Assembly: GCA_002773095.1 (NCBI GenBank)
Contig: PFCG01000017.1
Coordinates: 1 to 53,652, forward strand
Direction: 5' to 3'
Origin: Candidatus Moranbacteria bacterium CG10_big_fil_rev_8_21_14_0_10_35_21
Lineage (GTDB): Bacteria; Patescibacteriota; Minisyncoccia; Moranbacterales; UBA2206
DNA: 53,652 nt
The translations under genes were made by a program, and so were the position numbers. Position 1 is the first letter of the stretch. Every line of letters starts with the position of its first letter. Shown piece after piece: positions 9,996-19,407 of the stretch. The notes below the pieces were generated by a model that saw only the letters and a list, made by a program, of their open reading frames with translations, had not been told where the DNA came from and did not search any database.

Positions 9996-10508
9996 TTAAT
10001 CAAACGTATATTTACACCCTGTAGAATTTCCTAAATTACTCCAAAATTGCCCTGGAGAACAATTTTGATCTTTACCTTCTAAAACCCAAAATATACTTGT
10101 TTTTTCGCCTAAAACGAGAGGTTGACCATAAAAATATCCAGAACTACCACGATTACTATCTGGGGGATCTATCGGAAGAGCTGAAACATAAGGTAATATA
10201 TAATTACTCGCAAATATGCCCCCATCATCAGTGTAGGTGCTAGAAGTCGAATTACAAAATTTACTAACACATCTCCACTTAGTATCTCCGGTTTTAGGAT
10301 AATTACCATTATAACTATTAATGGCTTCCATAGCTTTAATTAAAGATGCCACATCTTGTTTTCTACCAGCATTTCTAGCCTTACCCTTAGCACTGCTTAA
10401 TATAACTAAAACTACTGACGCCAAAATCCCAATAATCGCAATAACTATCAAAAGTTCAATCAATGTGAAACCCTGTTTTTTTGAAAGATAAACTTTTTTG
10501 GTCTGCAT
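9996..10508 (-). CDS. Type IV pilin-like / pseudopilin
   Basis: KKQGFTLIELLIVIAIIGILASVVLVILSSAKGKARNAGRKQDVASL. Confidence 0.88.
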   Translation of the reverse strand: MQTKKVYLSKKQGFTLIELLIVIAIIGILASVVLVILSSAKGKARNAGRKQDVASLIKAMEAINSYNGNYPKTGDTKWRCVSKFCNSTSSTYTDDGGIFASNYILPYVSALPIDPPDSNRGSSGYFYGQPLVLGEKTSIFWVLEGKDQNCSPGQFWSNLGNSTGCKYTFD

Positions 10509-10560
10509 TTTATTTTAAACTTTTTTATTTTGTGTTTTTTGTTTCCAACTTTTCAATTCC

Positions 10561-11580
10561 CTACTTCCATTCATACGCTTCGAAAGCCCAATTGACCAGC
10601 GTGCGCATATCTTCCCAACGTTTTTCATCATCCAAAAGCACTGCCACAATACGATGACCCTCTGGATCTTTAGCCGCAGCCAAAAGAGATTTTCCGGCCA
10701 TCGGAGTAAAACCAGTTTTTCCTCCAATAAATTTCGAATCTTCCCCCACTAAAATATCCGTATTGACCAATTCATGCATATAGGTTCCATCAGCAGAATA
10801 AAATTTTCCGTCAGGAATACGCATAATTTCCCAAATTAAATCATATTTTAGAGAATAAGCTCCAATGCGAGCAATATCATAAGCTGAAGAATAACATTGA
10901 TCTTCCTGCCCATCTATTTCTAATCCTGAAGCGGTGCAAAAATGAGTATCCTTCAATCCAAGACTTTTTGCTTTTTCATTCATCTCTTTAACAAATTTTT
11001 CTTCATTTCCAGAAATATTATAGGCCAATGAATAAGCGGCGTCATTAGCACTATTCATTAGCATTACTCTTAAGAGATTAATGGCTTTTACTTTTTCCCC
11101 AGTGTAAAGACGATTACTTGGGCAAACTCCTGATGTCGGACAGCCGACCACTGTGCCAGGAAGAAGTGATGCTTCACGAGGAATAGTGACAATATTTGTT
11201 TCTAGATTTTGAATATTTTCAACAGCTAAAATAGCTGTCATTAATTTAGTCAGAGAAGCAATTTGAGTTTTTTTCCGTCCGTTATCATAATAAAGAATAG
11301 TTCCAGAATCAACATCAATAGCGACTGACGATCCGGCCCAAATTTTTTGATCATAATAATCTTTACTTCGGGTTGGGACAACTCCGGAAGCCACCGCACG
11401 ATCAATAGGAAATAAATTATATTTATTTAAATCAATAAAATCATTTTCACCCTCTTGTCCCTTATTTTCTCTAACAATATTTATTTTTTCTTTTCCTTTT
11501 CCCAACCAACCAAAATTACTAAAGATAACCCAAATAGGAATAAGAAAAAAAATAGTTAATTTTATAATTTTTTTGATCAT
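10561..11580 (-). CDS. dacA: D-alanyl-D-alanine carboxypeptidase (serine-type, S11); start refined to MIKKIIKL
   Basis: IASLTKLMTA (SxxK), MNSANDAAYSLA (SxN), GGKTGFTPMAGKSL (KTG). Confidence 0.9.
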   Translation of the reverse strand: MIKKIIKLTIFFLIPIWVIFSNFGWLGKGKEKINIVRENKGQEGENDFIDLNKYNLFPIDRAVASGVVPTRSKDYYDQKIWAGSSVAIDVDSGTILYYDNGRKKTQIASLTKLMTAILAVENIQNLETNIVTIPREASLLPGTVVGCPTSGVCPSNRLYTGEKVKAINLLRVMLMNSANDAAYSLAYNISGNEEKFVKEMNEKAKSLGLKDTHFCTASGLEIDGQEDQCYSSAYDIARIGAYSLKYDLIWEIMRIPDGKFYSADGTYMHELVNTDILVGEDSKFIGGKTGFTPMAGKSLLAAAKDPEGHRIVAVLLDDEKRWEDMRTLVNWAFEAYEWK

Positions 11581-11590
11581 AATAAATTCA

Positions 11591-12133
11591 TCAGGCAATC
11601 ACACTTTTAATTCTTGGATCTTTTGAAAGATTTTCAAAATCCGGGAGATTTTCCACTTTTTCCATTCCTAATCTTTTCAAAAATTCAAAAGAAATTTTAT
11701 AAAGATACCCTCGCCCATCTTTAGGATTTTCCATCCGATCAACCAATCCACGCATCAAAAGCGAACGAACAATAAAACTACAATTAACTCCACGAATAGC
11801 CTCCACTTCAATTCGAGAAATCGGACCACGATAGGCAATAATTGAGAGCACTTCTAGCGAAGCTCGACTCAAGCCTTCCTGAATTTCACTTTTTACCAGT
11901 TGATCCACATATTGAGCATTTTCCGGAGTAGTAGCCAATTGCAATTCATCCTCTTTCCTGATAATAATCATCCCCTTATTTCTTCCAGAATACTCGGTTT
12001 GAAGAAGCATGACTAAATTTTCCGTCTCTGGCTTAGATATACCTAAAATTTTGGCTATTCGGGAAATTTTCATCGGCGTCCCACTGACAAGAAGCAAACT
12101 TTCAATGGCTGATTTTATTTTTTCCTGTTCCAT
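11591..12133 (-). CDS. scpB: Segregation and condensation protein B
   Basis: IESLLLVSGTPMKISRIAKILG; LSRASLEVLSIIAYRGPISRIEVEAIRGVN; GRGYLYKIS. Confidence 0.93.
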   Translation of the reverse strand: MEQEKIKSAIESLLLVSGTPMKISRIAKILGISKPETENLVMLLQTEYSGRNKGMIIIRKEDELQLATTPENAQYVDQLVKSEIQEGLSRASLEVLSIIAYRGPISRIEVEAIRGVNCSFIVRSLLMRGLVDRMENPKDGRGYLYKISFEFLKRLGMEKVENLPDFENLSKDPRIKSVIA

Positions 12134-12141
12134 AATATATG

Positions 12142-12864
12142 CTAAATTTCGCCTCGAATGGCACTTCTAGTTTTTAATTTTATTTCCTTAAATAAATCTT
12201 TTTGTTCCACTTCAACAATTCTTTGCTTAATCATTTCCAACATAGCCAGAAAGGAAATTATGATATCTACTTTATCCTGAGCTTTGGCAGTTAATTCCGA
12301 AAATGATGTTTCAATCCTATGGAGGATGGTGTCTTGCAGTTCATTTATTTTTTCTTCCAAGGTTACAACTTCTCTGACTATTTCTTCTTCCAATTTTTCC
12401 ATCAAAGGAATTTCAGCCAACACCAATTGAAAAAACTTTTTTAAATCAAAGGCATTGATATTCTTGGGTGGGAAAAACACTGCTTTCACTCCAAAAAAAC
12501 TTTCCCGAGAATAGGCTATCCTCCCTTGACCGGCTATTTTTCCTATTTTTTCCGAAGCCAATTTGAAACGACGATACTCTTCCAATTGATAGGTTAGATC
12601 TTTTATTTCATCCTTTTCTTCTTCCGTAAACTGGAACATAGGCAAAATAGCTCTGGACTTAATCAAAATTAATTTGGAAGCAATGGACAAAAAGTCAGCT
12701 AAATTTTCTAAATTAATTTTTTCATTATTTTTTATGAAATCAAGGTACTGATCAGAGACATGCGCTAAACTTAATTCGGTAATGACCATCTTTTCATTCT
12801 CAATCAACTCAAGAAGCAATTCCAGAGGTCCCTCGAATTTTTCATTTTTATATCGATACTTCAT
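12142..12864 (-). CDS. scpA: Segregation and condensation protein A
   Basis: FEGPLELLLELIENEKMVITELSLAHVSDQYLDFI; ADFLSIASKLILIKSRAILP. Confidence 0.92.
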   Translation of the reverse strand: MKYRYKNEKFEGPLELLLELIENEKMVITELSLAHVSDQYLDFIKNNEKINLENLADFLSIASKLILIKSRAILPMFQFTEEEKDEIKDLTYQLEEYRRFKLASEKIGKIAGQGRIAYSRESFFGVKAVFFPPKNINAFDLKKFFQLVLAEIPLMEKLEEEIVREVVTLEEKINELQDTILHRIETSFSELTAKAQDKVDIIISFLAMLEMIKQRIVEVEQKDLFKEIKLKTRSAIRGEI

Positions 12865-13364
12865 TATTTTTTCGCCATACTAAAACTTTCTCTTTTCGGA
12901 TTTTCATTTTTCAGATATTGAGATATGTTTATTCTTAGCGACATTTCATATTCGCCCGAACCGACATAAATTTTTTTATTTTTTTCCAAAAGCTTATCCA
13001 TAAAAATTTCTAACTTCAAAAAATCTCCGAACGGTGCGGTGGCACCAACTTTTCCGGGGATATTTTTTTTCATCCAAACTTCTTTGGCAAAATCAATTTT
13101 TTTGCAATTTTTTTCTCCTTTTTTCTTTCTGTCTACATTTATAATTTTCAACAATTTTTTCTTGTCTAAATTTTTGTTGGCTGGAATCAACGCCAAAATA
13201 TAATCATTATCCGCTTTTATTACTAGGGATTTTCCTACTTCTTTTGGCTCCACTTTTTCTGTTTGAGAAGTATCCCAAGCCGTATAGGTGGTTCGGTGCT
13301 CAATAATATCAACTTTATATTTTTTCTCCGCTAAATAGGCGGATAATCTTTTTGAAATTTCCAT
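12864..13364 (-). CDS. YbaK/EbsC-type aminoacyl-tRNA deacylase (trans-editing domain)
   Basis: VDIIEHRTTYTAWDTSQTEKVEPKEVGKSLVIKADNDYILALIPANKNLD; GATAPFG. Confidence 0.78.
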   Translation of the reverse strand: MEISKRLSAYLAEKKYKVDIIEHRTTYTAWDTSQTEKVEPKEVGKSLVIKADNDYILALIPANKNLDKKKLLKIINVDRKKKGEKNCKKIDFAKEVWMKKNIPGKVGATAPFGDFLKLEIFMDKLLEKNKKIYVGSGEYEMSLRINISQYLKNENPKRESFSMAKK

Positions 13365-13480
13365 ATAATTGCCTTATCTCCAAACGTTTTTGCGTAAGTG
13401 ATAAGTTATATAATTTAAAAAATAACCAGGTTTTACTTTACCCAGTATAGCATAGGTTTATTTTTTTATCCACCCTGCAG

Positions 13481-14686
13481 TTAAGCCCTTCTTAACTCTT
13501 TTTCGCTTTTATTGTCACGTAGTTTAAGCGCTGGAAAAAGAGCCGAAAGAACGATAATAGTTACCAAAATAAAAGCAGCTTTGAGAGGCATAAAAAGTAT
13601 AATGATTGAAGATATTCCAGTCGCCAAAATATAGGCCACCGGCTTGGATGTTCGAAAAAAATCAATAACATCAACATCATATACATCAATTTTTTTATAA
13701 AAATAGGAATCGCGCAGAATTTCAATTAATGCTGCTCCAATACGAGTAATGAAAAGCACTGAAACCCAAAGCACTATATTTAGCGAGGATATGAAATAGA
13801 TACTTAGAGTAGCCAATCCCATAAGAATTATAGAAAATATTAGAAGCTCTTTTTCTCCAGATTCTTTATCCGCATAAATTCCGGCTGGATATTGAAAAAG
13901 GACAAAAGGCAAAAGCATAATAGTAAAAATCAATCCAATTTGACTCCACTCAAACCCAATAGCTCGGAGATGCAGTGGAGTATAAATAACCATCAAGGCA
14001 TAAAAAAAATCTAAAACAAAAGCAATATAATAAATTCTCATGATATTTTTTTTGTGAAAAACTTTTCTGATTATTCCTATTATTTTCAAAGTTCGATGAA
14101 AATTATCATTTACTTTTCTGATGGTTAATAAAGCAAAAACAAAAATCAGAGAATTATAAATTAAAAGAAAACAAAAAATTCCGTAAAAATTAAATTTTTC
14201 AAGAAGCAGGGCAGATAGCATCGGGCCGAATAAAAAACCGAGATTAAAAAGCGTTAAGAAAAGTCCCCTTATCCTTCCCGAAACTTTATCAGCTGAAAAC
14301 GATTCTAAAATAATATCCATACTCACCGCTTGAGTAGAAGTGGCTAAAATATAAAGAATGACTAGCGGTACTGCAAACCAGGATGGCTCCACTAAAACCA
14401 ACGAGGTTATAATTATAATTTTAAAGAGAATGGCAAAATGGAGAAGATTAGCTTTACCGCTTATTTTTATAAACTTATGTAGATTTAAAAAAAGAAAAAA
14501 CACCAAGACATAGGCTATGGTGTAAAATATTCCTACATTTTCTGTTCCAGTCGCTAAAGAAAAATAAGAGGACATAACATAAATAAATACCGCCTCTGAA
14601 AAACCCAATAGAAAAGCGATAAAACTAATCAGTTTTACTTTCTTTTTATTTAAATTTTCTTCATGGCTGGAATAAATTTTTTTCAT
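13481..14686 (-). CDS. MFS transporter
   Basis: 12-TM-like hydrophobic profile; DIILESFSADKVSGRIRGLFLTLFNLGFLFGPMLSALL. Confidence 0.85.
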   Translation of the reverse strand: MKKIYSSHEENLNKKKVKLISFIAFLLGFSEAVFIYVMSSYFSLATGTENVGIFYTIAYVLVFFLFLNLHKFIKISGKANLLHFAILFKIIIITSLVLVEPSWFAVPLVILYILATSTQAVSMDIILESFSADKVSGRIRGLFLTLFNLGFLFGPMLSALLLEKFNFYGIFCFLLIYNSLIFVFALLTIRKVNDNFHRTLKIIGIIRKVFHKKNIMRIYYIAFVLDFFYALMVIYTPLHLRAIGFEWSQIGLIFTIMLLPFVLFQYPAGIYADKESGEKELLIFSIILMGLATLSIYFISSLNIVLWVSVLFITRIGAALIEILRDSYFYKKIDVYDVDVIDFFRTSKPVAYILATGISSIIILFMPLKAAFILVTIIVLSALFPALKLRDNKSEKELRRA

Positions 14687-14715
14687 TTTTGTTTTTGTTT
14701 TTATTCTAATGATAG

Positions 14716-16035
14716 TTAGGGAGTTAATCTTTTCACATCCCGTGGATAAAGGATAGCTTCTTTGATATTACCCAAGCCGAGAATTTTTTGAACGATTCTT
14801 TCCGATCCCAATCCCCAACCGCCGTGCGGAGGTATACCAAATTTAAAAATATCCAGATAATCTTTAAACTGTTCCGGTTTCATTTTTCGCTTTTTGATAT
14901 TTTCCACCAATTGATTATAGTCATGGATTCTTTGTCCACCACTGGCAATTTCCAAACCACGGAAAAGAAGATCAAATGTTTCGGTAAATTCAGGATCTTT
15001 TCCTGGCATTGAATAAAAGGGTCGCAAGGCTGTTGGATAATTAGTCAGAAAAATAAAATCACTACTATGTTTTTTCTTTGCCCATTCACAAATCATCCTT
15101 TCGCCTTCTGCATCAATGTCCAGATTTTCCAATTTCTTTCCAAATTCTTTTTCCAAAATTTCCGCCGCTTCAACTAGCGTAATGCGAGGAATAGGTTTTG
15201 ATTCATCAATAACAACATCGTATTTTTTTAATTCTTCTTGGCAATTTTTTGATATTGAATCCATACAAGAAAGAACCACCTTCTCAAGCTCATCCATCAC
15301 ATCTTGAAAACTTTTAATAAAACCGACTTCTCCATCCAGACCAATATATTCATTAACGTGGCGAGTAGTGTAGTGTGGCTCCGCCCGAAAAACCGATCCT
15401 ATTTCAAAAACTCTTTCAAAAAAACTCACTCCAGCTTGCTTGTAAAATTGCGGGCTCTGAGCTAAACAGGCTTCCCGATCAAAATATTTTATTTTGAAAA
15501 AATTGGCGCCTCCTTCTGTAGCTGAACTGAGAATTTTTGGTGTTTTAATTTCCACATATCCTTCTTTCCTCATTACTTCATCATATGCACTCAGGAGCTC
15601 TGAATAGATTTTAAAAATTGATTTTATTTTTTCATTTCGTAATGCCAAGGTTCGATTATCTAAAAGTGTTTCCAACTTTAAATCTAAACTTTCTTGCGAC
15701 ACGTCTATCGCCAACTCACCCTCTGGTTTAGAAATAATATTTACTTTTTTTGCTTCCAACTCCACGCCTCCGGTGGAAGAATCTTGATTAACTGCACTGG
15801 CCGGACGAGCCTTCACCAGTCCTTCTATTTCAACCACAAATTCACTGCGCAATTTTTTAGCCGTTTCATAAGCTTCTTTGGAATCTGGAATAACCACGGT
15901 TTGCATAATGCCAGTGCGATCGCGCAAATCAATGAAAATTAATTTCCCATGATCTCTTCGAATGTTAACCCAGCCAGAAAGAGAAACAGTTTTTCCTACC
16001 AGTTTTGGGGTTTCGCCTATTAATGTTCGTTCCAT
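14716..16035 (-). CDS. aspS: Aspartyl-tRNA synthetase, short archaeal-like form
   Basis: LSGWVNIRRDHGKLIFIDLRDRTG; LAQSPQFYKQ; FEIGSVFRAEPHYTTRHVNEYIGLDGEVGFI; GGWGLGSERIVQKILGLGNIKEAILYPRD; 439 aa. Confidence 0.93.
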   Translation of the reverse strand: MERTLIGETPKLVGKTVSLSGWVNIRRDHGKLIFIDLRDRTGIMQTVVIPDSKEAYETAKKLRSEFVVEIEGLVKARPASAVNQDSSTGGVELEAKKVNIISKPEGELAIDVSQESLDLKLETLLDNRTLALRNEKIKSIFKIYSELLSAYDEVMRKEGYVEIKTPKILSSATEGGANFFKIKYFDREACLAQSPQFYKQAGVSFFERVFEIGSVFRAEPHYTTRHVNEYIGLDGEVGFIKSFQDVMDELEKVVLSCMDSISKNCQEELKKYDVVIDESKPIPRITLVEAAEILEKEFGKKLENLDIDAEGERMICEWAKKKHSSDFIFLTNYPTALRPFYSMPGKDPEFTETFDLLFRGLEIASGGQRIHDYNQLVENIKKRKMKPEQFKDYLDIFKFGIPPHGGWGLGSERIVQKILGLGNIKEAILYPRDVKRLTP

Positions 16036-16065
16036 AAATTAAAAATCAGTTACTTTTTTTGTGAA

Positions 16066-16869
16066 TTATTTTTTGATTAATGTGGAAGCTTTCTTGGAAA
16101 GTTCACTTGGAATAATTTGAGTCTTTAAAATAAATTCGCTGATGCCTAAGGCTTTTACTTTTTTCACATCCTCATCTTCCACGGAGGCTGAAAGAATGAT
16201 AATTGGTTTATTTTTAGTTTTTTCTTCTAATTTAAGCTTGCTCACAATTTCCAATCCAGTCATCGCTGGTATAAACATATCAATAATAAATAAATCATAA
16301 TCGCCATCAAGAGCCTCCTTTAATCCCCAGGCTCCATTTTCAGCGAAAACCACTTCAAATCCGTCTTGTTTCAATTTTTCTCCAAACATTTCCGTAAAAA
16401 TTTTTTCATCTTCTACCATCAAAATTTTTCCCTTTCCTCCATTGGAATCTTCCGAAATTTCTTTGTTATCAATTTTAGCCTCACTTTTCCTTTGTCCTTT
16501 TTTCTGACTAGCCAAACGCTTCACTTCTTCCACTAATTCTGTCGGCCCGTATTCCGCTTTGACCACATACCCATCTGCTCCGGCCTTCAAAGCCTTATCC
16601 ATATTTTCTGCCTTGCTTAAATTAGTAAACATTATAATTTTAATATTCTGGTTATATTCTTTGCTTCTTAATTTTGCCGTAGTTTCAAAGCCATCCATTT
16701 TAGGCATCATTATATCCAAAAGAATGACATCTGTCTTACCCTCTTTGGCCATTTTTAAAACTTGCTCACCAAAAGAAGCCATCTGAACCGAAAAACCCGA
16801 TTCAGAAAATTTCTTTTGATAAATTTCCGCGATCATTGGATCGTCTTCTACCACTATTATATTAATCAT
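16066..16869 (-). CDS. Response regulator with two tandem receiver (REC) domains, no output domain
   Basis: IIVVEDDPMIAEIY...DVILLDIMMPKMDGFE...IIMFTNLS; then ILMVEDEKIFTEMF...LFIIDMFIPAMTGLE. Confidence 0.9.
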   Translation of the reverse strand: MINIIVVEDDPMIAEIYQKKFSESGFSVQMASFGEQVLKMAKEGKTDVILLDIMMPKMDGFETTAKLRSKEYNQNIKIIMFTNLSKAENMDKALKAGADGYVVKAEYGPTELVEEVKRLASQKKGQRKSEAKIDNKEISEDSNGGKGKILMVEDEKIFTEMFGEKLKQDGFEVVFAENGAWGLKEALDGDYDLFIIDMFIPAMTGLEIVSKLKLEEKTKNKPIIILSASVEDEDVKKVKALGISEFILKTQIIPSELSKKASTLIKK

Positions 16870-16937
16870 ACTTTTATTTTTATAACCTCTTAATTATACA
16901 AAAAAGGCCTAACAATGGCAACTATCAGCTTCTTTTG

Positions 16938-17810
16938 CTATAAATTTTTTAAATTTTCCATAATTTCATCAATAATCCATCCGGGAGTGGAAGCTCCAGC
17001 TGTTATTCCAACTGTTTGGCAGTTTCTTAACCATTCCTTTTTTATTTGGCTAGCCCTTTCAATAAAATAGGCTTTGGGATTAATCCGTTTAGCAATTTCC
17101 CAAAGTCGAGTGGAATTAGCACTTTCTGGGGAACCAATAGCAATAATTACATCATTACTTTTGGCCATATTCTTTAATTCAGTCTGACGATTATGAGTAG
17201 TGGAGCAAATAGTATCCATTATCTCGGCTGATGGATATTGTTTTTTGACAAAATTATTAACATATTCCGTAAAATCCTGATCTTGCGTAGTTTGAGAAAT
17301 AATGGAAATTTTTTTCTTAAGATTAAGTTTTAAGGTTTTTAAATCTTTTTTATTCTCTATTAAAATTGCCTGGCTATTAGTCCATTCGTTAATGCCTTTT
17401 GTTTCCTTGTGTTTTTTGTCTCCGATAATTATAATCTGTGCTTTGCGATCGGCAAAAATCTTGGCCAGTCGTTGTGCTTTCATTACTCTTGGACAAGTAG
17501 TATCAATCACGGAAATTTTTTTCTTTTTAGTTAGTTCATAAATTTCCGGTCCCATACCGTGAGCAGTAATTACCAAAGTCCCAACTTCTTTTTTGATGGA
17601 ATCCAGAAGTTCATTTAAGTCTTCCGTTAAAGAAATTTTTCTGACTCCTAGTTTTTCGATTCGATCCACCACATCCTGATTGTGCACTAAGGAACCAAAA
17701 ACAAAAATAGGTTTTTTGACCTTTTTGTCCTTGGAAGCTTTTTTGATAATTTCATAGGCCCGTTCCACTCCTTCGCAGAATCCGGCATATTGGCTCAAAG
17801 TTATTTTCAT
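16938..17810 (-). CDS. ispH: 4-hydroxy-3-methylbut-2-enyl diphosphate reductase
   Basis: AGFCEGVERAYEI; FGSLVHNQDVVDRI; TAHGMGPEIYE; DTTCPRVMKAQ; TAGASTPGWIIDEI. Confidence 0.93.
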   Translation of the reverse strand: MKITLSQYAGFCEGVERAYEIIKKASKDKKVKKPIFVFGSLVHNQDVVDRIEKLGVRKISLTEDLNELLDSIKKEVGTLVITAHGMGPEIYELTKKKKISVIDTTCPRVMKAQRLAKIFADRKAQIIIIGDKKHKETKGINEWTNSQAILIENKKDLKTLKLNLKKKISIISQTTQDQDFTEYVNNFVKKQYPSAEIMDTICSTTHNRQTELKNMAKSNDVIIAIGSPESANSTRLWEIAKRINPKAYFIERASQIKKEWLRNCQTVGITAGASTPGWIIDEIMENLKNL

Positions 17811-18014
17811 AGAAATAATCTAGCACAAAACCCATAAAAAACAAACTTGAATTTCCGTCCATTTCGACCAATATGACAGTCTAAAATGAAACAAAAACAA
17901 GCGTAAACCCCGACACATATCACTAAAATCTCCCCCGATAATTACACTCATACGGACGATCGTCAGTATAGGTGCAATCGTGTATATAATAATATTATGT
18001 TGTGTAAAATAACT

Positions 18015-19259
18015 TTAGAACATCTTCGCCAAATCTTCAATTTTCACAATCTGGCTTTCAGTTTCATTTCTCTTTTTAATTTCTACTCCTCCTTTTTCCA
18101 GAGATTTTTCGCTGATGATAACTCGATATGGAATACCGATTAAATCAGAGTCGGCAAATTTTTCTCCAGCCGAGGCTTCGCGATCATCAAACAACACCTC
18201 TACTCCTTTTTTAATTAAAGTGCTATATATTTCGTCAGAAATTTCATCAATTTTGAGATTTGATTTTTGACTTTTTATTTTGAGCAGGTGAACTGCGAAC
18301 GGCGCCACGCTTTCTGGCCAAACAATTCCCTTCTCATCATGCCACACCTCCACTATTGTGCCCATCAAACGACTCAATCCAAGTCCGTAGCACCCCATAA
18401 TTATAGTGATGTTTTCCCCTTTATCATCCTTGACTGTCAAATCAAACGGAGAGCTATATCTAGTCATTAATTTAAAGATATTGCCCACTTCAATAGCTTT
18501 TTCTTCTTTAAAATCAGTGCCTTTGCATTCTGGACATTCAGGAACTTCCGCTTTTATTTCTTTATTGATTGCCAGTTTGCATTTTTGGCAGATATAAATT
18601 ATGTCTTCGCCGGCTTCGGTAGTCGTTTGAAATTCGTGGGAATATTTGGAAAAAGATCCTCCGGAAGCAAAAGTTAAATAGGTTTTTTCTTTTAATCCCA
18701 CTCTTTCAAAAATTTTAAAGTAAGCATTTGTAGCTTTTTTGTAATATTCATCCAGATCTTTTTCGTTCAAATGAAAAGAATATAAATCCTTCATCAAAAA
18801 TTCTCGCCCGCGCAAAATGCCTGATTTAGCTCTAAGCTCCATTCGAAATTTATTTTGGAATTGATAAGCGGCAAAAGGCAAATCTTTATATGATTGCACA
18901 AATTTTTTAGCTAACGGCACAATTACTTCTTCGTGAGTTGGCCCTAGCGCCATTTCTTTTCCGCTCGAGTCTTTTACTTTATACAAATCATCCATCGTAT
19001 TCCAACGGCCGGTCTTTTCCCAATTTTCTTTTGGTTGAAGCGTCGGCATAAACATTTCCACTCCGCCGATTTCATTCATTTCTTCACGGATAATATTTTC
19101 TATTTTTTTCATTACCCGCAGTCCCAGAGGAAGAAAAGTATAAACTCCCGCCATTAATTTATCCACAAATCCCGCCCGAATCAAAAGCTGAGCATTGATA
19201 CTTACTTCATCTTTGGAAATATTTTTGGTAGTTTTGGTAAAAAGTTTTGATTGTCGCAT
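18015..19259 (-). CDS. proS: Prolyl-tRNA synthetase lacking the large INS editing domain; start refined to MRQSKLF
   Basis: LLIRAGFVDKLMAGVYTFLPLGLRVMKKIE; LGPTHEEVIVPLAKKFVQSYKDLP; GCYGLGLSRLMGTIVE; CQKC-CPEC knuckle where INS is expected. Confidence 0.93.
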   Translation of the reverse strand: MRQSKLFTKTTKNISKDEVSINAQLLIRAGFVDKLMAGVYTFLPLGLRVMKKIENIIREEMNEIGGVEMFMPTLQPKENWEKTGRWNTMDDLYKVKDSSGKEMALGPTHEEVIVPLAKKFVQSYKDLPFAAYQFQNKFRMELRAKSGILRGREFLMKDLYSFHLNEKDLDEYYKKATNAYFKIFERVGLKEKTYLTFASGGSFSKYSHEFQTTTEAGEDIIYICQKCKLAINKEIKAEVPECPECKGTDFKEEKAIEVGNIFKLMTRYSSPFDLTVKDDKGENITIIMGCYGLGLSRLMGTIVEVWHDEKGIVWPESVAPFAVHLLKIKSQKSNLKIDEISDEIYSTLIKKGVEVLFDDREASAGEKFADSDLIGIPYRVIISEKSLEKGGVEIKKRNETESQIVKIEDLAKMF

Positions 19260-19407
19260 AAGTTTTTTAAACGCGCGACCCCGCCTTGGCGGAGCTTTGC
19301 ATGGTTTCATAACCTCAGTTTAATACAAAATACTAATCTTGCCAAATAAAAATAGCCCTCAACATCATTAAGATGTGAGAGCTAATATTTCCGGGCTTAT
19401 TTTTTAT

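Noticed and set aside
10515-10727. Minus-strand ORFs nested in other genes (10515-10727 in dacA, 19897-20136 in the transposase, 25839-26045 in alaS, 41995-42189 in the CcdA gene, 47804-48001 in the propeller gene)
   Set aside because: Alternative frames of confident genes.
15765-15800. In-frame insertion in aspS around DSSTGGVE
   Set aside because: Length matches the usual AspRS linker (RPxxxxNxxxxTGxxE), so no insertion is needed to explain it.
17870-18010. Intergenic segment with a short reading frame CTYTDDRPYECNYRGRF-stop
   Set aside because: Too short, no start codon, no match I could recognise; possibly a decayed gene end but unsupported.
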